Shown one piece after another: positions 7,695 through 15,173 of a DNA stretch of 55,031 nucleotides (position 1 is the first letter of the stretch; every line of letters starts with the position of its first letter). The notes under the pieces were generated by a model. It did no database searches. It saw nothing but the letters and a program-made list of their open reading frames with translations, and was not told the DNA's origin. The stretch comes from CAIYYO01 sp049299895 (GTDB taxonomy: Archaea > Altiarchaeota > Altiarchaeia > IMC4 > QMZM01): contig JBAQYF010000008.1 of assembly GCA_049299895.1 (NCBI GenBank), positions 1-55,031 of the forward strand. The letters are read 5' to 3'. The translations under genes were made by a program, and so were the position numbers.

Positions 7695-8489
7695 ATGAAA
7701 ACCTACGAAATCTTTGAAAGGGTACGTAAAGAAAAGCCTTTGGTGCATCATTTGACGAACTGGGTGACTATCTACGACTGCGCGAACATGACTCGCGCAT
7801 TCGGGGCATTGCCCGTTATGGCGCATGCGAAGGAGGAATCAGGTGACATGGCTGCCATTGCTTCGGCATTGGTTCTGAACATCGGGACTTTGACGCCCGA
7901 GTTCATCGAGTCGATGATCGTCGCTGCGAAGAGTGCCAATAGGAAGGGGATCCCTGTGGTTTTGGATGCTGTCGGCGTGGGCGCTACCCGGCTCAGGGAC
8001 GAGTCCGCAGCAAAGCTCTTAGGATCTGTCCGGATAGACATAATCAAGGGCAATTCATCCGAGATAGCGAAGCTTGCGGGGTTGAATGTGACTACCCGGG
8101 GCGTCGAGTCGACGAAGGTCGACTCTGATCTGAAGGAGGTTGCAAAGAAGCTTGCAAAGGAGCGTAATGCGACTGTCGTTATCACCGGCAAAGAGGACAT
8201 CGTGACCGACGGCAAAACGACTTACCTGGTTAAGAACGGCCATGAATACATGAGCAAGATAGTCGGGACCGGCTGCATGGCGGCATCCGTTATCGGCGCA
8301 TGTGCGGCGGTCGAGAAGGATTATGCGAAGGCGAGCGCTGCGGCTCTGTCGATTTACGGCTTAGCGGGCGAGCTTGCGGCTAAGGGTGCGAAGGGCCCCG
8401 GCAGTTTCAAGGAGAACTTCTATGACGAGGTCTATAACCTGGACAAAAAGAAGATTACGGAGTTGAGCAGAATTGAAGAACTTAAATGA
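7695..8489 (+). CDS. thiM: Hydroxyethylthiazole kinase
   Basis: This 264-residue protein matches ThiM. It has the N-terminal substrate-binding PLVHHLTNWVTIYDCANM, the GALPVMAHAKEE segment, and the C-terminal ribokinase-like anion hole GTGCMAAS, where the Cys lies in the GTGC active-site loop. It phosphorylates 4-methyl-5-(2-hydroxyethyl)thiazole for thiamine salvage. It overlaps thiE by 17 bases, so the two form a salvage/condensation operon. A purine-rich AAGGGGAA sits directly before the ATG as a ribosome-binding site. Confidence 0.95.
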   Translation: MKTYEIFERVRKEKPLVHHLTNWVTIYDCANMTRAFGALPVMAHAKEESGDMAAIASALVLNIGTLTPEFIESMIVAAKSANRKGIPVVLDAVGVGATRLRDESAAKLLGSVRIDIIKGNSSEIAKLAGLNVTTRGVESTKVDSDLKEVAKKLAKERNATVVITGKEDIVTDGKTTYLVKNGHEYMSKIVGTGCMAASVIGACAAVEKDYAKASAAALSIYGLAGELAAKGAKGPGSFKENFYDEVYNLDKKKITELSRIEELK

Positions 8490-9099
8490 TATCGATTATT
8501 ATTTCATAACCGATGCGAAGCTGAGCAAAAAAGGCATTTTCTCGGACGTGGAGGATGCCGTGCACGGCGGGTGCAGTATCGTCCAGTACCGCGAGAAAGA
8601 CAAGAACGATGAGGAGATGATAGAAGAAGCCCGGAAAATAAAGGAATTATGTGGTAACAAGGCCTTTTTCATTGTAAACGACCGGGTGGACATAGCGCTT
8701 GCGGCTGATGCCGATGGCGTGCACCTGGGCCAGGAAGACCTGGACGTAAGGACTGCAAGAAAGATCCTTGGGAAAAAGATACTGGGCGTAACAGTGCATA
8801 ACCTGGACGAAGCTCGCAGGGCCGCAAGCGAAGGCGCGGATTACTTCGGGGTAAGCCCTATTTTTCCGACCAGCACAAAAACGGATGCCGGGAAACCCTG
8901 CGGAACAGGCCTGATAGAACAGATAAAAGAAGAGTTCAATCTCCCGATCGTCGCCATAGGCGGGATCACCAAACAGAATACGCCTCAGGTCATAAGGGCG
9001 GGGGCAAATTCCGTTGCGGCCATCTCGGCAGTCGTCGGCTCGGATGACGTGGAACGGGAGGTCCGGGATTTCATCCGGATAATACGGGAGTCCAAGTGA
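8473..9099 (+). CDS. thiE: Thiamine-phosphate synthase
   Basis: This roughly 208-residue TIM-barrel protein carries ThiE signatures: FITDAKLSK at the start, VQYREKDK, FIVNDRVDIALAADADGVHLGQEDL, GVSPIFPTSTKTDAG (pyrophosphate site) and AIGGI. It joins thiazole phosphate and HMP-pyrophosphate into thiamine phosphate, the step after ThiM. The start at 8473 is a TTG codon inside the end of thiM; no ATG gives a full-length N-terminus, so a TTG start and translational coupling are inferred. Confidence 0.94.
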   Translation: MKNLNDIDYYFITDAKLSKKGIFSDVEDAVHGGCSIVQYREKDKNDEEMIEEARKIKELCGNKAFFIVNDRVDIALAADADGVHLGQEDLDVRTARKILGKKILGVTVHNLDEARRAASEGADYFGVSPIFPTSTKTDAGKPCGTGLIEQIKEEFNLPIVAIGGITKQNTPQVIRAGANSVAAISAVVGSDDVEREVRDFIRIIRESK

Positions 9100-9234
9100 T
9101 CCCTCGGTTTGGGTCCATGGTTCGCATGACGGTTCATCGGTGAACAAGGCTGCCGGGTGCAGGCAAATAACGGGGAATAAAGCCTCGATTAATTTAAAGG
9201 GATTGTCTATATATACCTACTCATCTTATTTACA

Positions 9235-10137
9235 ATGACTTTACGCAGCGGTAAGACCGTTAAGAAAGAACAGAAAAAGACGAATGCTGGGAGGGGGAAG
9301 ATTCTGCTCGTACTCGTGGTTTTTGGGTGTCTGCTCCTTGCAGTGGCGCTTGTTGCCCTGCTTTTCGGGGGCATGAAAATAGCTCAATTGCCTATCGTAG
9401 GCCAGAAAGTAGCTATTATCCCCATCAAGGGCGAGATCACTGCCGAAGGCTGCAGCGCCTCTTTATTCAGCTCGGCGTCGTGCGTGAATGTCGCGGCTAT
9501 CAAGGAGGTGCTCAAGGCCGCGGACAAGGACGACTCGATCAGGGCCGTGGTACTTGACATAAACAGCGGCGGGGGATCTGTTGTTCCTTCAAGGGAGCTT
9601 GCTTACGTCGTTCGAGATATGAAGAAGCCCGTTGTTGCGTGCATAAGGGAGACAGGGGCATCAGGCGCGTATTATATTGCTTCGGCGTCCGATCACATAG
9701 TTGCGGACAGGGATTCCATGACCGGGAGCATCGGCGTTATTATGACGATACAGCACATGTACGGCCTGTATGAAAAGCTGGGGATAAACGTCACAGTCAT
9801 AAAATCCGGGAAGGTAAAAGACATCGGGAGCCCTTACAGGGAGATGACCCCTGAAGAGAATGCAGAGCTTACCGACATGGTCGATAAGATCTATGAAGAC
9901 TTTGTTTCAGACGTTGCCTTGAACCGGAATATGTCCGTCGAATATGTGAAGAGCATCTCCGACGGGAGCATATACCTTGGCAGGGAAGCAATGGACCTGG
10001 GCCTGGTCGACTCCCTTGGCACCATAGACGACGCCGTGGCGATAGCTGCTGACCTCGGGGACATACAAGGGGAGCCCGCCATCCAGAAGACTGCTTCAAG
10101 GCCTTTGACTATCTGGGACTATCTCTCCCAGAGCTAA
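9235..10137 (+). CDS. sppA: Signal peptide peptidase SppA (S49 family)
   Basis: This 300-residue membrane protease has one N-terminal transmembrane anchor at about residues 23-46 and an S49 domain. The catalytic serine is Ser143 in GASGAYYIAS, and the general-base lysine is Lys195 in SGKVKDIGSP. The 52-residue spacing matches the short SppA subfamily. It degrades remnant signal peptides on the outer face of the membrane. An AT-rich promoter (TCTATATATACC) precedes the start, and S17e follows after 30 bases. Confidence 0.93.
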   Translation: MTLRSGKTVKKEQKKTNAGRGKILLVLVVFGCLLLAVALVALLFGGMKIAQLPIVGQKVAIIPIKGEITAEGCSASLFSSASCVNVAAIKEVLKAADKDDSIRAVVLDINSGGGSVVPSRELAYVVRDMKKPVVACIRETGASGAYYIASASDHIVADRDSMTGSIGVIMTIQHMYGLYEKLGINVTVIKSGKVKDIGSPYREMTPEENAELTDMVDKIYEDFVSDVALNRNMSVEYVKSISDGSIYLGREAMDLGLVDSLGTIDDAVAIAADLGDIQGEPAIQKTASRPLTIWDYLSQS

Positions 10138-10167
10138 TTTAAAAAGATAAAATTCCAAGGATATACT

Positions 10168-10368
10168 ATGGGACGAATAAAGCAGACCTATTTGAAAAGG
10201 GTGGCTAAGAACCTCCTGGCCGTCTACCCTGACGCCTTTACCCCTGATTTTGAGAACAACAAAAAGAAGGTGCAGGAACTGACGACCGTGCAGAGCAAGT
10301 CTATCCGAAACAAGATAGCCGGCTACCTGTGCAGGGTCATGAGACAGAAAGAAATATTGCCTGATTAA
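10168..10368 (+). CDS. rps17e: Small-subunit ribosomal protein S17e
   Basis: This 66-residue protein (MGRIKQTYLKRVAKNLL...IRNKIAGYLCRVMRQK) has the conserved N-terminus and core of archaeal/eukaryotic S17e, at its usual archaeal length of 60-70 residues. It is a component of the 30S subunit with no bacterial counterpart. A start-proximal TTTAAAAAGATAAAATTCC may be the promoter, placing it partly independent of sppA. Confidence 0.93.
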   Translation: MGRIKQTYLKRVAKNLLAVYPDAFTPDFENNKKKVQELTTVQSKSIRNKIAGYLCRVMRQKEILPD

Positions 10369-10450
10369 GGAATAATCCTCTATAATCACGTTTTTCTACT
10401 GTAATCCGTATCACCTGCGTATTCTTTATATCTAGCGGGCGGAAGGCCTG

Positions 10451-11287
10451 ATGAAAAAGACAAAATTCCTCATAATATTATCCTCCTTTCTATTGATCCC
10501 TGTCGTTGCCCTGGTATACGCCGTTTTTATAGAACCATATTACTTCGAAATAAAAGAGGTAAATCTGGAGAGCCCGGATATACTCCCTTCCTTTGACGGG
10601 AAAAGAATAGTCTTTGTTGCGGACATACACAACGGCGAATATTTCTCAAGGGCGCAGGTAACCGATCTTGTTAACCGGATAAACGCGCTGAAACCTGATA
10701 TGGTGATACTCGGAGGAGACTATGCCTCCAGGGGCTTTAGCAACACGTCGATCGCCTTTGAGGAACTGAAGAGATTGCAGGCACCCCTTGGGAAATATGG
10801 CGTACTGGGCAATCATGATTACTGGGAGGGAGGACAGGAGGCACTAAGGGCCATGAATGCCTCAGGTGTAACTTCCCTGAACAACCGGGGGGTCTGGATA
10901 TACTCCGACGGGGAACGTATACGTTTAGGTGGCGTTTCCGATCTATGGCATGGGGCGCCCGACCCGATACCGACGATAGTCGAGGTAAACCAGAGCGACT
11001 ATGTAATCCTGGTCTCTCACAACCCCGACTATGCTGAAGAGCTGGGAACATCGTTAGCCGATATTGTCCTCGCGGGCCACACTCACGGAGGCCAGGTAAC
11101 AGTATTCGGCCTCTGGATGCCCTATATGCCCTCGGACTACGGTCAAAAATACAAAGGGGGCTTTGCCCAGACCGCATATACTACCGTCTACGTGACACGA
11201 GGCGTAGGGATGACTTTCCTGCCCATACGATTCTTTGCCCGCCCCGAGATAACGGTACTTACCTTGAAGAGGGTTCAGATCTCGTAG
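10451..11287 (+). CDS. Membrane-anchored metallophosphoesterase (YkuE-like)
   Basis: This 278-residue protein has an N-terminal signal anchor (residues 5-27) and the full calcineurin-like metal-binding set: VADIHNGE, GGDYAS, GNHDYWEGG, VSHNPDYAEEL and AGHTHGGQV. These bind two metal ions for phosphoester cleavage. The YkuE-like arrangement and export signal suggest an extracytoplasmic lipid or nucleotide phosphodiesterase; the substrate is not known. Its 3' end overlaps the convergent Cas4-like gene by 13 bases. Confidence 0.88.
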   Translation: MKKTKFLIILSSFLLIPVVALVYAVFIEPYYFEIKEVNLESPDILPSFDGKRIVFVADIHNGEYFSRAQVTDLVNRINALKPDMVILGGDYASRGFSNTSIAFEELKRLQAPLGKYGVLGNHDYWEGGQEALRAMNASGVTSLNNRGVWIYSDGERIRLGGVSDLWHGAPDPIPTIVEVNQSDYVILVSHNPDYAEELGTSLADIVLAGHTHGGQVTVFGLWMPYMPSDYGQKYKGGFAQTAYTTVYVTRGVGMTFLPIRFFARPEITVLTLKRVQIS

Positions 11288-12051
11288 CATCTCTTGGCGT
11301 AGCCGCAGGACTCGCATTTTCTGCCGTTCCCGTGGGGGCATATATCCGGTACGGCGCCTTCGAGGAGCTCGAATACGGAGTCTCTGGTATCCATAACGCT
11401 CTTTCTCAAGGAATCGGTGTACATTACCGGGCGCATCTCAGGGATCCTCGCATATTCTACAAATCCGTAGGGTATCTTTTTCTTTAATGCGAGGTCCTCT
11501 TCCAGGAGCAGGCCGTAGGCGCATACCTGTATCCTGTCTCCCTCCCAGACACTCTCCGGGGGGCTGCAGGTCTTTATCTCGACGGGATAATAGATCGCTT
11601 CTTTCATTACCTTGTCTATGCGTCCGCTGAGTCCCAATCTCTCGGATGAGATGGAGTAGTCTACTTTCCAGGGAGTCATCTTGCGCAACGCCCGTTCTAA
11701 TCCGATATCCTCCGCTATGTAACTTAGGCGCCCGGAAAAAGCCCCAAGGTCAGTTATGACCTCTGATTTAACTTTTGAGGCATCTTCCGCACTTATCAGG
11801 GGATATTTTTTACGGACTCCCTCAAAAATACTGTTCAGTTCCTCTCTCAGGCTGGATAACAGGGAAGGGATATCCTCTGAAACACCCAGGAGAGCAATCT
11901 GCTTTTCTGCCAGTTTCTTCCTGATATCCTGGCCGAATACGCCCCGCTGCATCTCGCTCAATGAATCAGGCGCAAGACCCAGGACCTCGGACAGGTAGAC
12001 TTCCCTCGGGCAGAAAGAATACGCGTTCAGTGTGGAAACTGCAACTTTCAT
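11275..12051 (-). CDS. Cas4/RecB-like PD-(D/E)xK exonuclease, stand-alone
   Basis: This 258-residue protein starts with a conserved SFCPREVYL cysteine and ends with CPHGNGRKCESCGYAKRC, the three-Cys cluster that completes a 4Fe-4S site in Cas4 and AddB-type nucleases. Between them are the nuclease residues GRIDKVM, YPVEIKTC (E-x-K) and DRIQVCAYGLLLEE. No CRISPR array or cas gene is visible, so this is a solo Cas4-like nuclease. It overlaps the OB-fold gene by ATGA and sits in an L40e operon, suggesting a housekeeping DNA-processing role. That role is inference. Confidence 0.85.
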   Translation of the reverse strand: MKVAVSTLNAYSFCPREVYLSEVLGLAPDSLSEMQRGVFGQDIRKKLAEKQIALLGVSEDIPSLLSSLREELNSIFEGVRKKYPLISAEDASKVKSEVITDLGAFSGRLSYIAEDIGLERALRKMTPWKVDYSISSERLGLSGRIDKVMKEAIYYPVEIKTCSPPESVWEGDRIQVCAYGLLLEEDLALKKKIPYGFVEYARIPEMRPVMYTDSLRKSVMDTRDSVFELLEGAVPDICPHGNGRKCESCGYAKRCYEI

Positions 12052-12422
12052 TTAAAGACCTTCATAGAACCCGCATTCTTAGGCTTGATCTCGAGCTTGC
12101 CGTCATACTCGTCCAGTTCTCCTATGACTTCTAGGATATTTCCCTTGGCTATGGGTGCGGTGGAATTAGCCAGACTGGGACCCATAAAGACGTCTATGTC
12201 CCCGGAGCCGTCGCCGATGGAAACAGTAACGCTCCCGCCTTTGAAGGTGTGAACGCCGGAAACCAATCCCTGAACGTGGACTTGTTTGCCTATAGAAGTA
12301 GTATCAAGAGCGCCGATCTTCGAGAGCGGCGGCTCCATCAGCATTGATGCATAAGTAAAAATCAACAAGCCAAGCACCGAAACGCCCAAGGCAACATAGA
12401 GTATCTTATCCGACATCTCCAT
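12048..12422 (-). CDS. Membrane-anchored OB-fold protein
   Basis: This 124-residue protein has one N-terminal transmembrane helix (about residues 6-26) followed by an OB-fold resembling the tRNA-anticodon-binding type: GKQVHVQGLVSGVHTFKGGS, VSIGDGSGDIDVFM, GNILEVIGELDEYDGKLEIKP. Related archaeal proteins bind nucleic acid, but the membrane anchor here leaves the ligand open. Its stop overlaps the start of the Cas4-like gene (ATGA), so the two are coupled, and L40e lies 15 bases upstream. Confidence 0.7.
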   Translation of the reverse strand: MEMSDKILYVALGVSVLGLLIFTYASMLMEPPLSKIGALDTTSIGKQVHVQGLVSGVHTFKGGSVTVSIGDGSGDIDVFMGPSLANSTAPIAKGNILEVIGELDEYDGKLEIKPKNAGSMKVFK

Positions 12423-12437
12423 GCCCCCATCATGCGT

Positions 12438-12596
12438 TTAAACCGATGCTTTTGCCGCTTTCTTCTTGTGCTTTCTGCGAATCTTGTAAGTCTTCCCGCA
12501 TCTCCTGCATTTGGTTGCTCCAACCGGGTTCTTGGCGTTGCAATTCATGCAGATGCCTTTGAAGATCCTTGCCTCAGCCTCGACGAACTTAGCCAT
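12438..12596 (-). CDS. rpl40e: Large-subunit ribosomal protein L40e
   Basis: This 52-residue protein begins MAKFVEAEARIFKGICMNC and contains a four-Cys zinc ribbon (CMNC...CRRC), then a basic tail RRKHKKKAAKASV. This is the full length and pattern of archaeal L40e, the ribosomal protein fused to ubiquitin in eukaryotes. It heads a minus-strand operon with the OB-fold and Cas4-like genes. Confidence 0.92.
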   Translation of the reverse strand: MAKFVEAEARIFKGICMNCNAKNPVGATKCRRCGKTYKIRRKHKKKAAKASV

Positions 12597-12673
12597 TGTT
12601 TCTGTGAAAATAAGAGTAATAATCTGTGATTTAGAGCATTTAAATAGCGTTTTTTATTGTGCCCTTTGACCTT

Positions 12674-13507
12674 TCAGACCTCTTGGGTTACGACGATCCT
12701 CCACTCGGTGCCGTATAATTCGACGGTGTCCCATTGAGCCTGTTTGCTGACCGATTCATTCGTCGCCTGCCGCAGGAAACTGTATTCCCCGGTCCCTGAC
12801 GTTTGGTTCGCAATTATCCTGCCCAGGGACAGCAATTCAGGGTAAGACTGATATGCGGGATCGGTAAACAGGTCCTTTCCTATCTCTCCCGTATCCGCAT
12901 CATACAGTATCCTTCCGTTCGTATCCATGGCCCATGCTTCCAGACCGGTTCCTTCGAGCAGGGGTTTTGCGGTTTCGCCTATGACTGTCTGGGGCATTAT
13001 TAGCAGGCTTAGTTCGCCCGACAGATTATTGCCTTTTGAGTAGATCGGATAATGGATAGCAGCCGCCTCAAACCCCTCGACTGCCTTGAAGATGCCGCCC
13101 ATGACTGGTTTCCCTGTCGCTTTCAGTTTTTTGACGTGTTCCTGGCCGCTTATGTTGGCGCCCTCGCTGCTTTTGTATTGTTGCGGTTCGACGGTGACCA
13201 ATATGTCGCCGGCATCGACTATCGCATATTCAAGAGAGTACGGGGTCTTGTTAAGCGCGTCGGTCAGAACGTCTCTTGCTTCCTGCGACCCGTAATCGAC
13301 TCCTGACAACTCCTGGGCCGATGAGGACATGACGGCGTCATATCCGGTAAATATCCCGTTTACGGCTTTCACCACGCTTGAGAGTACCGCCGCCTTGTCG
13401 GCAGCAATGGTGGTGGGTGTATCATTCTCTTTTGCTTCCTGCTGGATGCATCCAGCAGAAAGGAGCAGTGAAATTATTAGTCCGCAGAATAACGTCTTTT
13501 TTATCAT
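12674..13507 (-). CDS. Cache-domain-like secreted lipoprotein
   Basis: This 277-residue protein has a signal peptide with lipobox LSAGC (Cys20). Two related alpha/beta modules follow, with features of double-Cache sensor domains: YAIVDAGDILVTVEP...MGGIFKAVEGFEAAAIHYPIYSKGN, and later EAWAMDTNGRILYDADTGEIGKDLF, a typical Cache 'd.nG.il.d.....iG' motif. It lacks a transmembrane or signalling C-terminus, so it may be a free ligand-binding lipoprotein on the outer membrane face. No partner gene is adjacent. Confidence 0.75.
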   Translation of the reverse strand: MIKKTLFCGLIISLLLSAGCIQQEAKENDTPTTIAADKAAVLSSVVKAVNGIFTGYDAVMSSSAQELSGVDYGSQEARDVLTDALNKTPYSLEYAIVDAGDILVTVEPQQYKSSEGANISGQEHVKKLKATGKPVMGGIFKAVEGFEAAAIHYPIYSKGNNLSGELSLLIMPQTVIGETAKPLLEGTGLEAWAMDTNGRILYDADTGEIGKDLFTDPAYQSYPELLSLGRIIANQTSGTGEYSFLRQATNESVSKQAQWDTVELYGTEWRIVVTQEV

Positions 13508-13586
13508 ACTACCATTTTAGGCGAAGAGGTATAAATGGCTTCTACTAAGCCGAGAAAAAGATATGAACTCAAAAGTGGCAATCGTC

Positions 13587-13661
13587 AGACCCATCGAGCG
13601 AAGCGAGTATGGGTCTCCTTCTTTCTTTTCCGAAAACGCTTTTCTTTCTTGGAAAGAAAAG
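13587..13661 (-). repeat. tRNA-downstream double-hairpin repeat, copy A
   Basis: Immediately 3' of the initiator tRNA on its strand lie two hairpins. The first has arms CTTTTCTTTC (13639-13648) and GAAAGAAAAG (13652-13661). The second has arms AGACCCAT (13587-13594) and ATGGGTCT (13609-13616). The same pair in the same order follows tRNA-Ser and tRNA-Ala. The function is unknown; transcript termination or processing, or a small mobile repeat, are possible. Confidence 0.65.
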
Positions 13662-13665
13662 GGTT

Positions 13666-13812
13666 TAGCGGGGAGTAGATTTGAACTACTGACCTTCGGG
13701 TAACTCAGAAGTGTTTGTCTCATGAGTTTTACCTCTTATGAGCTTCGCCCGCGCCGAGCAATTATACTCCTCATGCGCGTCCGACGAGCACTCCTGGCTG
13801 CTCAACCCCGCT
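13666..13812 (-). tRNA. Initiator tRNA-Met (CAT) with two predicted introns
   Basis: Mature exons at 13812-13781, 13743-13737 and 13701-13666 join into a 75-base tRNA. It has acceptor AGCGGGG/CCCCGCT, D-arm GAGC/GCTC, anticodon stem TCGGG/CCCGA with loop CTCATAA, and T-arm AGTAG-TTCAAAT-CTACT. The A1:U72 pair and three G:C pairs next to the anticodon loop are archaeal initiator marks. Intron 2 (13736-13702, 35 bases) sits at the canonical 37/38 site with an ideal bulge-helix-bulge: helix CTCA/TGAG, bulges TA^A and TT^A. Intron 1 (13780-13744, 37 bases) sits between 30 and 31 with helix CGTC/GGCG, bulges GG^A and AA^G, and closing helix CGCGC/GCGCG. CCA is not encoded. This call rests on manual folding. 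Confidence 0.85.
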
Positions 13813-14052
13813 GTATGTAAATCAATATCACGTAGTACTTGTTGCCGGTATTCAATATTGGTATTTGTTATATAATAACCAAGGCTCTTCCATAATCCGT
13901 ACTTTGTTTCGTGTCTTGGATTGTGGAATTTTATTTCCCTCTCCCATTTTTCCAGTAAGTTTTTTCCGTTCATTTGTACTGCTGGGGGCGTTATTCATAT
14001 CCTGGCCGTCGGTTTTTAGTTCCGTAGGTCAATTATTTAACAAATATCTTTT

Positions 14053-14526
14053 ATGACCCGAGAAAAAAAGTCCTGGAAAGAAAAGCTTGCCGACGACAAG
14101 GGTCTTCCCAGAGTGGAGACCATAACCGACAAGATGAGCCCGCGCTGGGGCGCGGGTACCGTGGTCATACCCTCCCCAAAGGAGGTCGACGAACTGATGA
14201 GAAAGGTCCCGCGAGGAAAGGTCACAACGATCAACGAGATACGCGCGGCCCTGGCAAAGAGGCATCATGCGACGATCGGCTGTCCCATCACGACCGGGAT
14301 ATTCGCGTGGATTGCGGCCAATGCTGCCGCAGAAGATGCCGCGGCAGGCGCGGCGGGCATTGCTCCTTATTGGCGTATCCTGAAGTCCGGCGGCATCATA
14401 AACGAAAAGTATCCCGGGGGCGCAGTCTCCCAGAAGAAGATACTGGAAGGCGAGGGCTTTTCCATTGTAAAGAAGGGGGAAAAGTATATCGTAGCAGATT
14501 ATGAAAAAGATATTTTCTCTTTCTGA
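14053..14526 (+). CDS. MGMT/ATL-like DNA-binding protein
   Basis: This 157-residue protein matches the DNA-binding domain of O6-methylguanine methyltransferase relatives: VPRGKVTTINEIRAALAKRH, a helical middle, then PYWRILKSGGIIN and GGAVSQKKILEGEGF. The PCHR active-site Cys motif is absent, so it cannot be a classical methyltransferase. Like alkyltransferase-like proteins it may bind damaged bases and flag them for other repair. It is followed with a one-base stop/start overlap (TGATG at 14524-14528) by a lipoprotein gene. Confidence 0.8.
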   Translation: MTREKKSWKEKLADDKGLPRVETITDKMSPRWGAGTVVIPSPKEVDELMRKVPRGKVTTINEIRAALAKRHHATIGCPITTGIFAWIAANAAAEDAAAGAAGIAPYWRILKSGGIINEKYPGGAVSQKKILEGEGFSIVKKGEKYIVADYEKDIFSF

Positions 14527-15164
14527 TGAAATCCTGCTCTATTATCCGGGCCGTTCTGGCAGTTTTCGTCATCCTGCTGTGCGGATGTTCGGCTCCATCC
14601 GGGCAGAAGAACGCCTCGGAGGGATTGTTTAATGCTTCCGCATCCTCCCTGTACGTGCCGCCGGTCATTGCCTCCCCGGCTACTGCTATTTCGTCCGGTA
14701 CTATAACTTATATCACCTATGAAAATCCTGCTTATGGGATAAAGATGTCGTATCCTGCTTATCTGAAAAAGCAAGAAGAGATATCCGGCGAGGTGTTATT
14801 CTTCCTCTCCCCCCAGAACAGCACGACTGATGCGTTTCCTGCGAACCTTGATATCCTGGTATTGAATATCTCCTCCCAACCTATGATCCTGGATGAATTC
14901 ACTAATCAGTCCCTTGTGGAGATTGCAGATATCGTCCCTGATTACAAGATAACCGATTCCCGCAAGGCCGAACTGTCAAAAGAGGATGCCTACCTTCTCT
15001 CGTACACTGGAACGCAAGGTCTCCTAAAATTGAAATGGATGTCGGTCTACACTATTAAGAACGATACTCTGTATCTGATAACATACGCAGCGGGGCAAGA
15101 CAAATTCTCGGCATATCTCCCGACTGTCAGCAAGATGCTGGATTCGTTCGAGATCGTTGAATAA
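14526..15164 (+). CDS. PsbP/DcrB-like secreted lipoprotein
   Basis: This 212-residue protein has a signal peptide ending in a lipobox-like CGC (Cys21), a Ser/Ala-rich linker, then an alpha/beta domain with YENPAYGIKMSYPAYL, FLSPQNSTTD and YLPTVSKMLDSFEIV. This is the pattern of PsbP- or DcrB-like domains common in archaeal secreted lipoproteins ('y.n...gi.i.yP..w', '...m..SF.i'). The ligand is unknown. Its start overlaps the stop of the MGMT-like gene by one base, but a functional link is not evident. Confidence 0.72.
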   Translation: MKSCSIIRAVLAVFVILLCGCSAPSGQKNASEGLFNASASSLYVPPVIASPATAISSGTITYITYENPAYGIKMSYPAYLKKQEEISGEVLFFLSPQNSTTDAFPANLDILVLNISSQPMILDEFTNQSLVEIADIVPDYKITDSRKAELSKEDAYLLSYTGTQGLLKLKWMSVYTIKNDTLYLITYAAGQDKFSAYLPTVSKMLDSFEIVE

Positions 15165-15173
15165 AAAAGGGCT

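Noticed and set aside
9100..9234. Possible small RNA between thiE and sppA, with weak hairpins such as GTTCA-TCGG-TGAAC.
   Set aside because: Stems are short and no closing structure or box motif is seen; the region is explained by the sppA promoter.
11275..12051. Part of a CRISPR-Cas locus because of the Cas4-like gene.
   Set aside because: No repeats, cas1 or cas2 lie in the window; neighbours are ribosomal and OB-fold genes.
13686..13973. Minus-strand frame starting MNGKNLLEKWEREIKFHNPRHE.
   Set aside because: Its last third runs through the initiator tRNA gene, so it cannot be a normal intact gene. The first 50 residues look protein-like, so a decayed gene upstream of the tRNA is possible but unproven.
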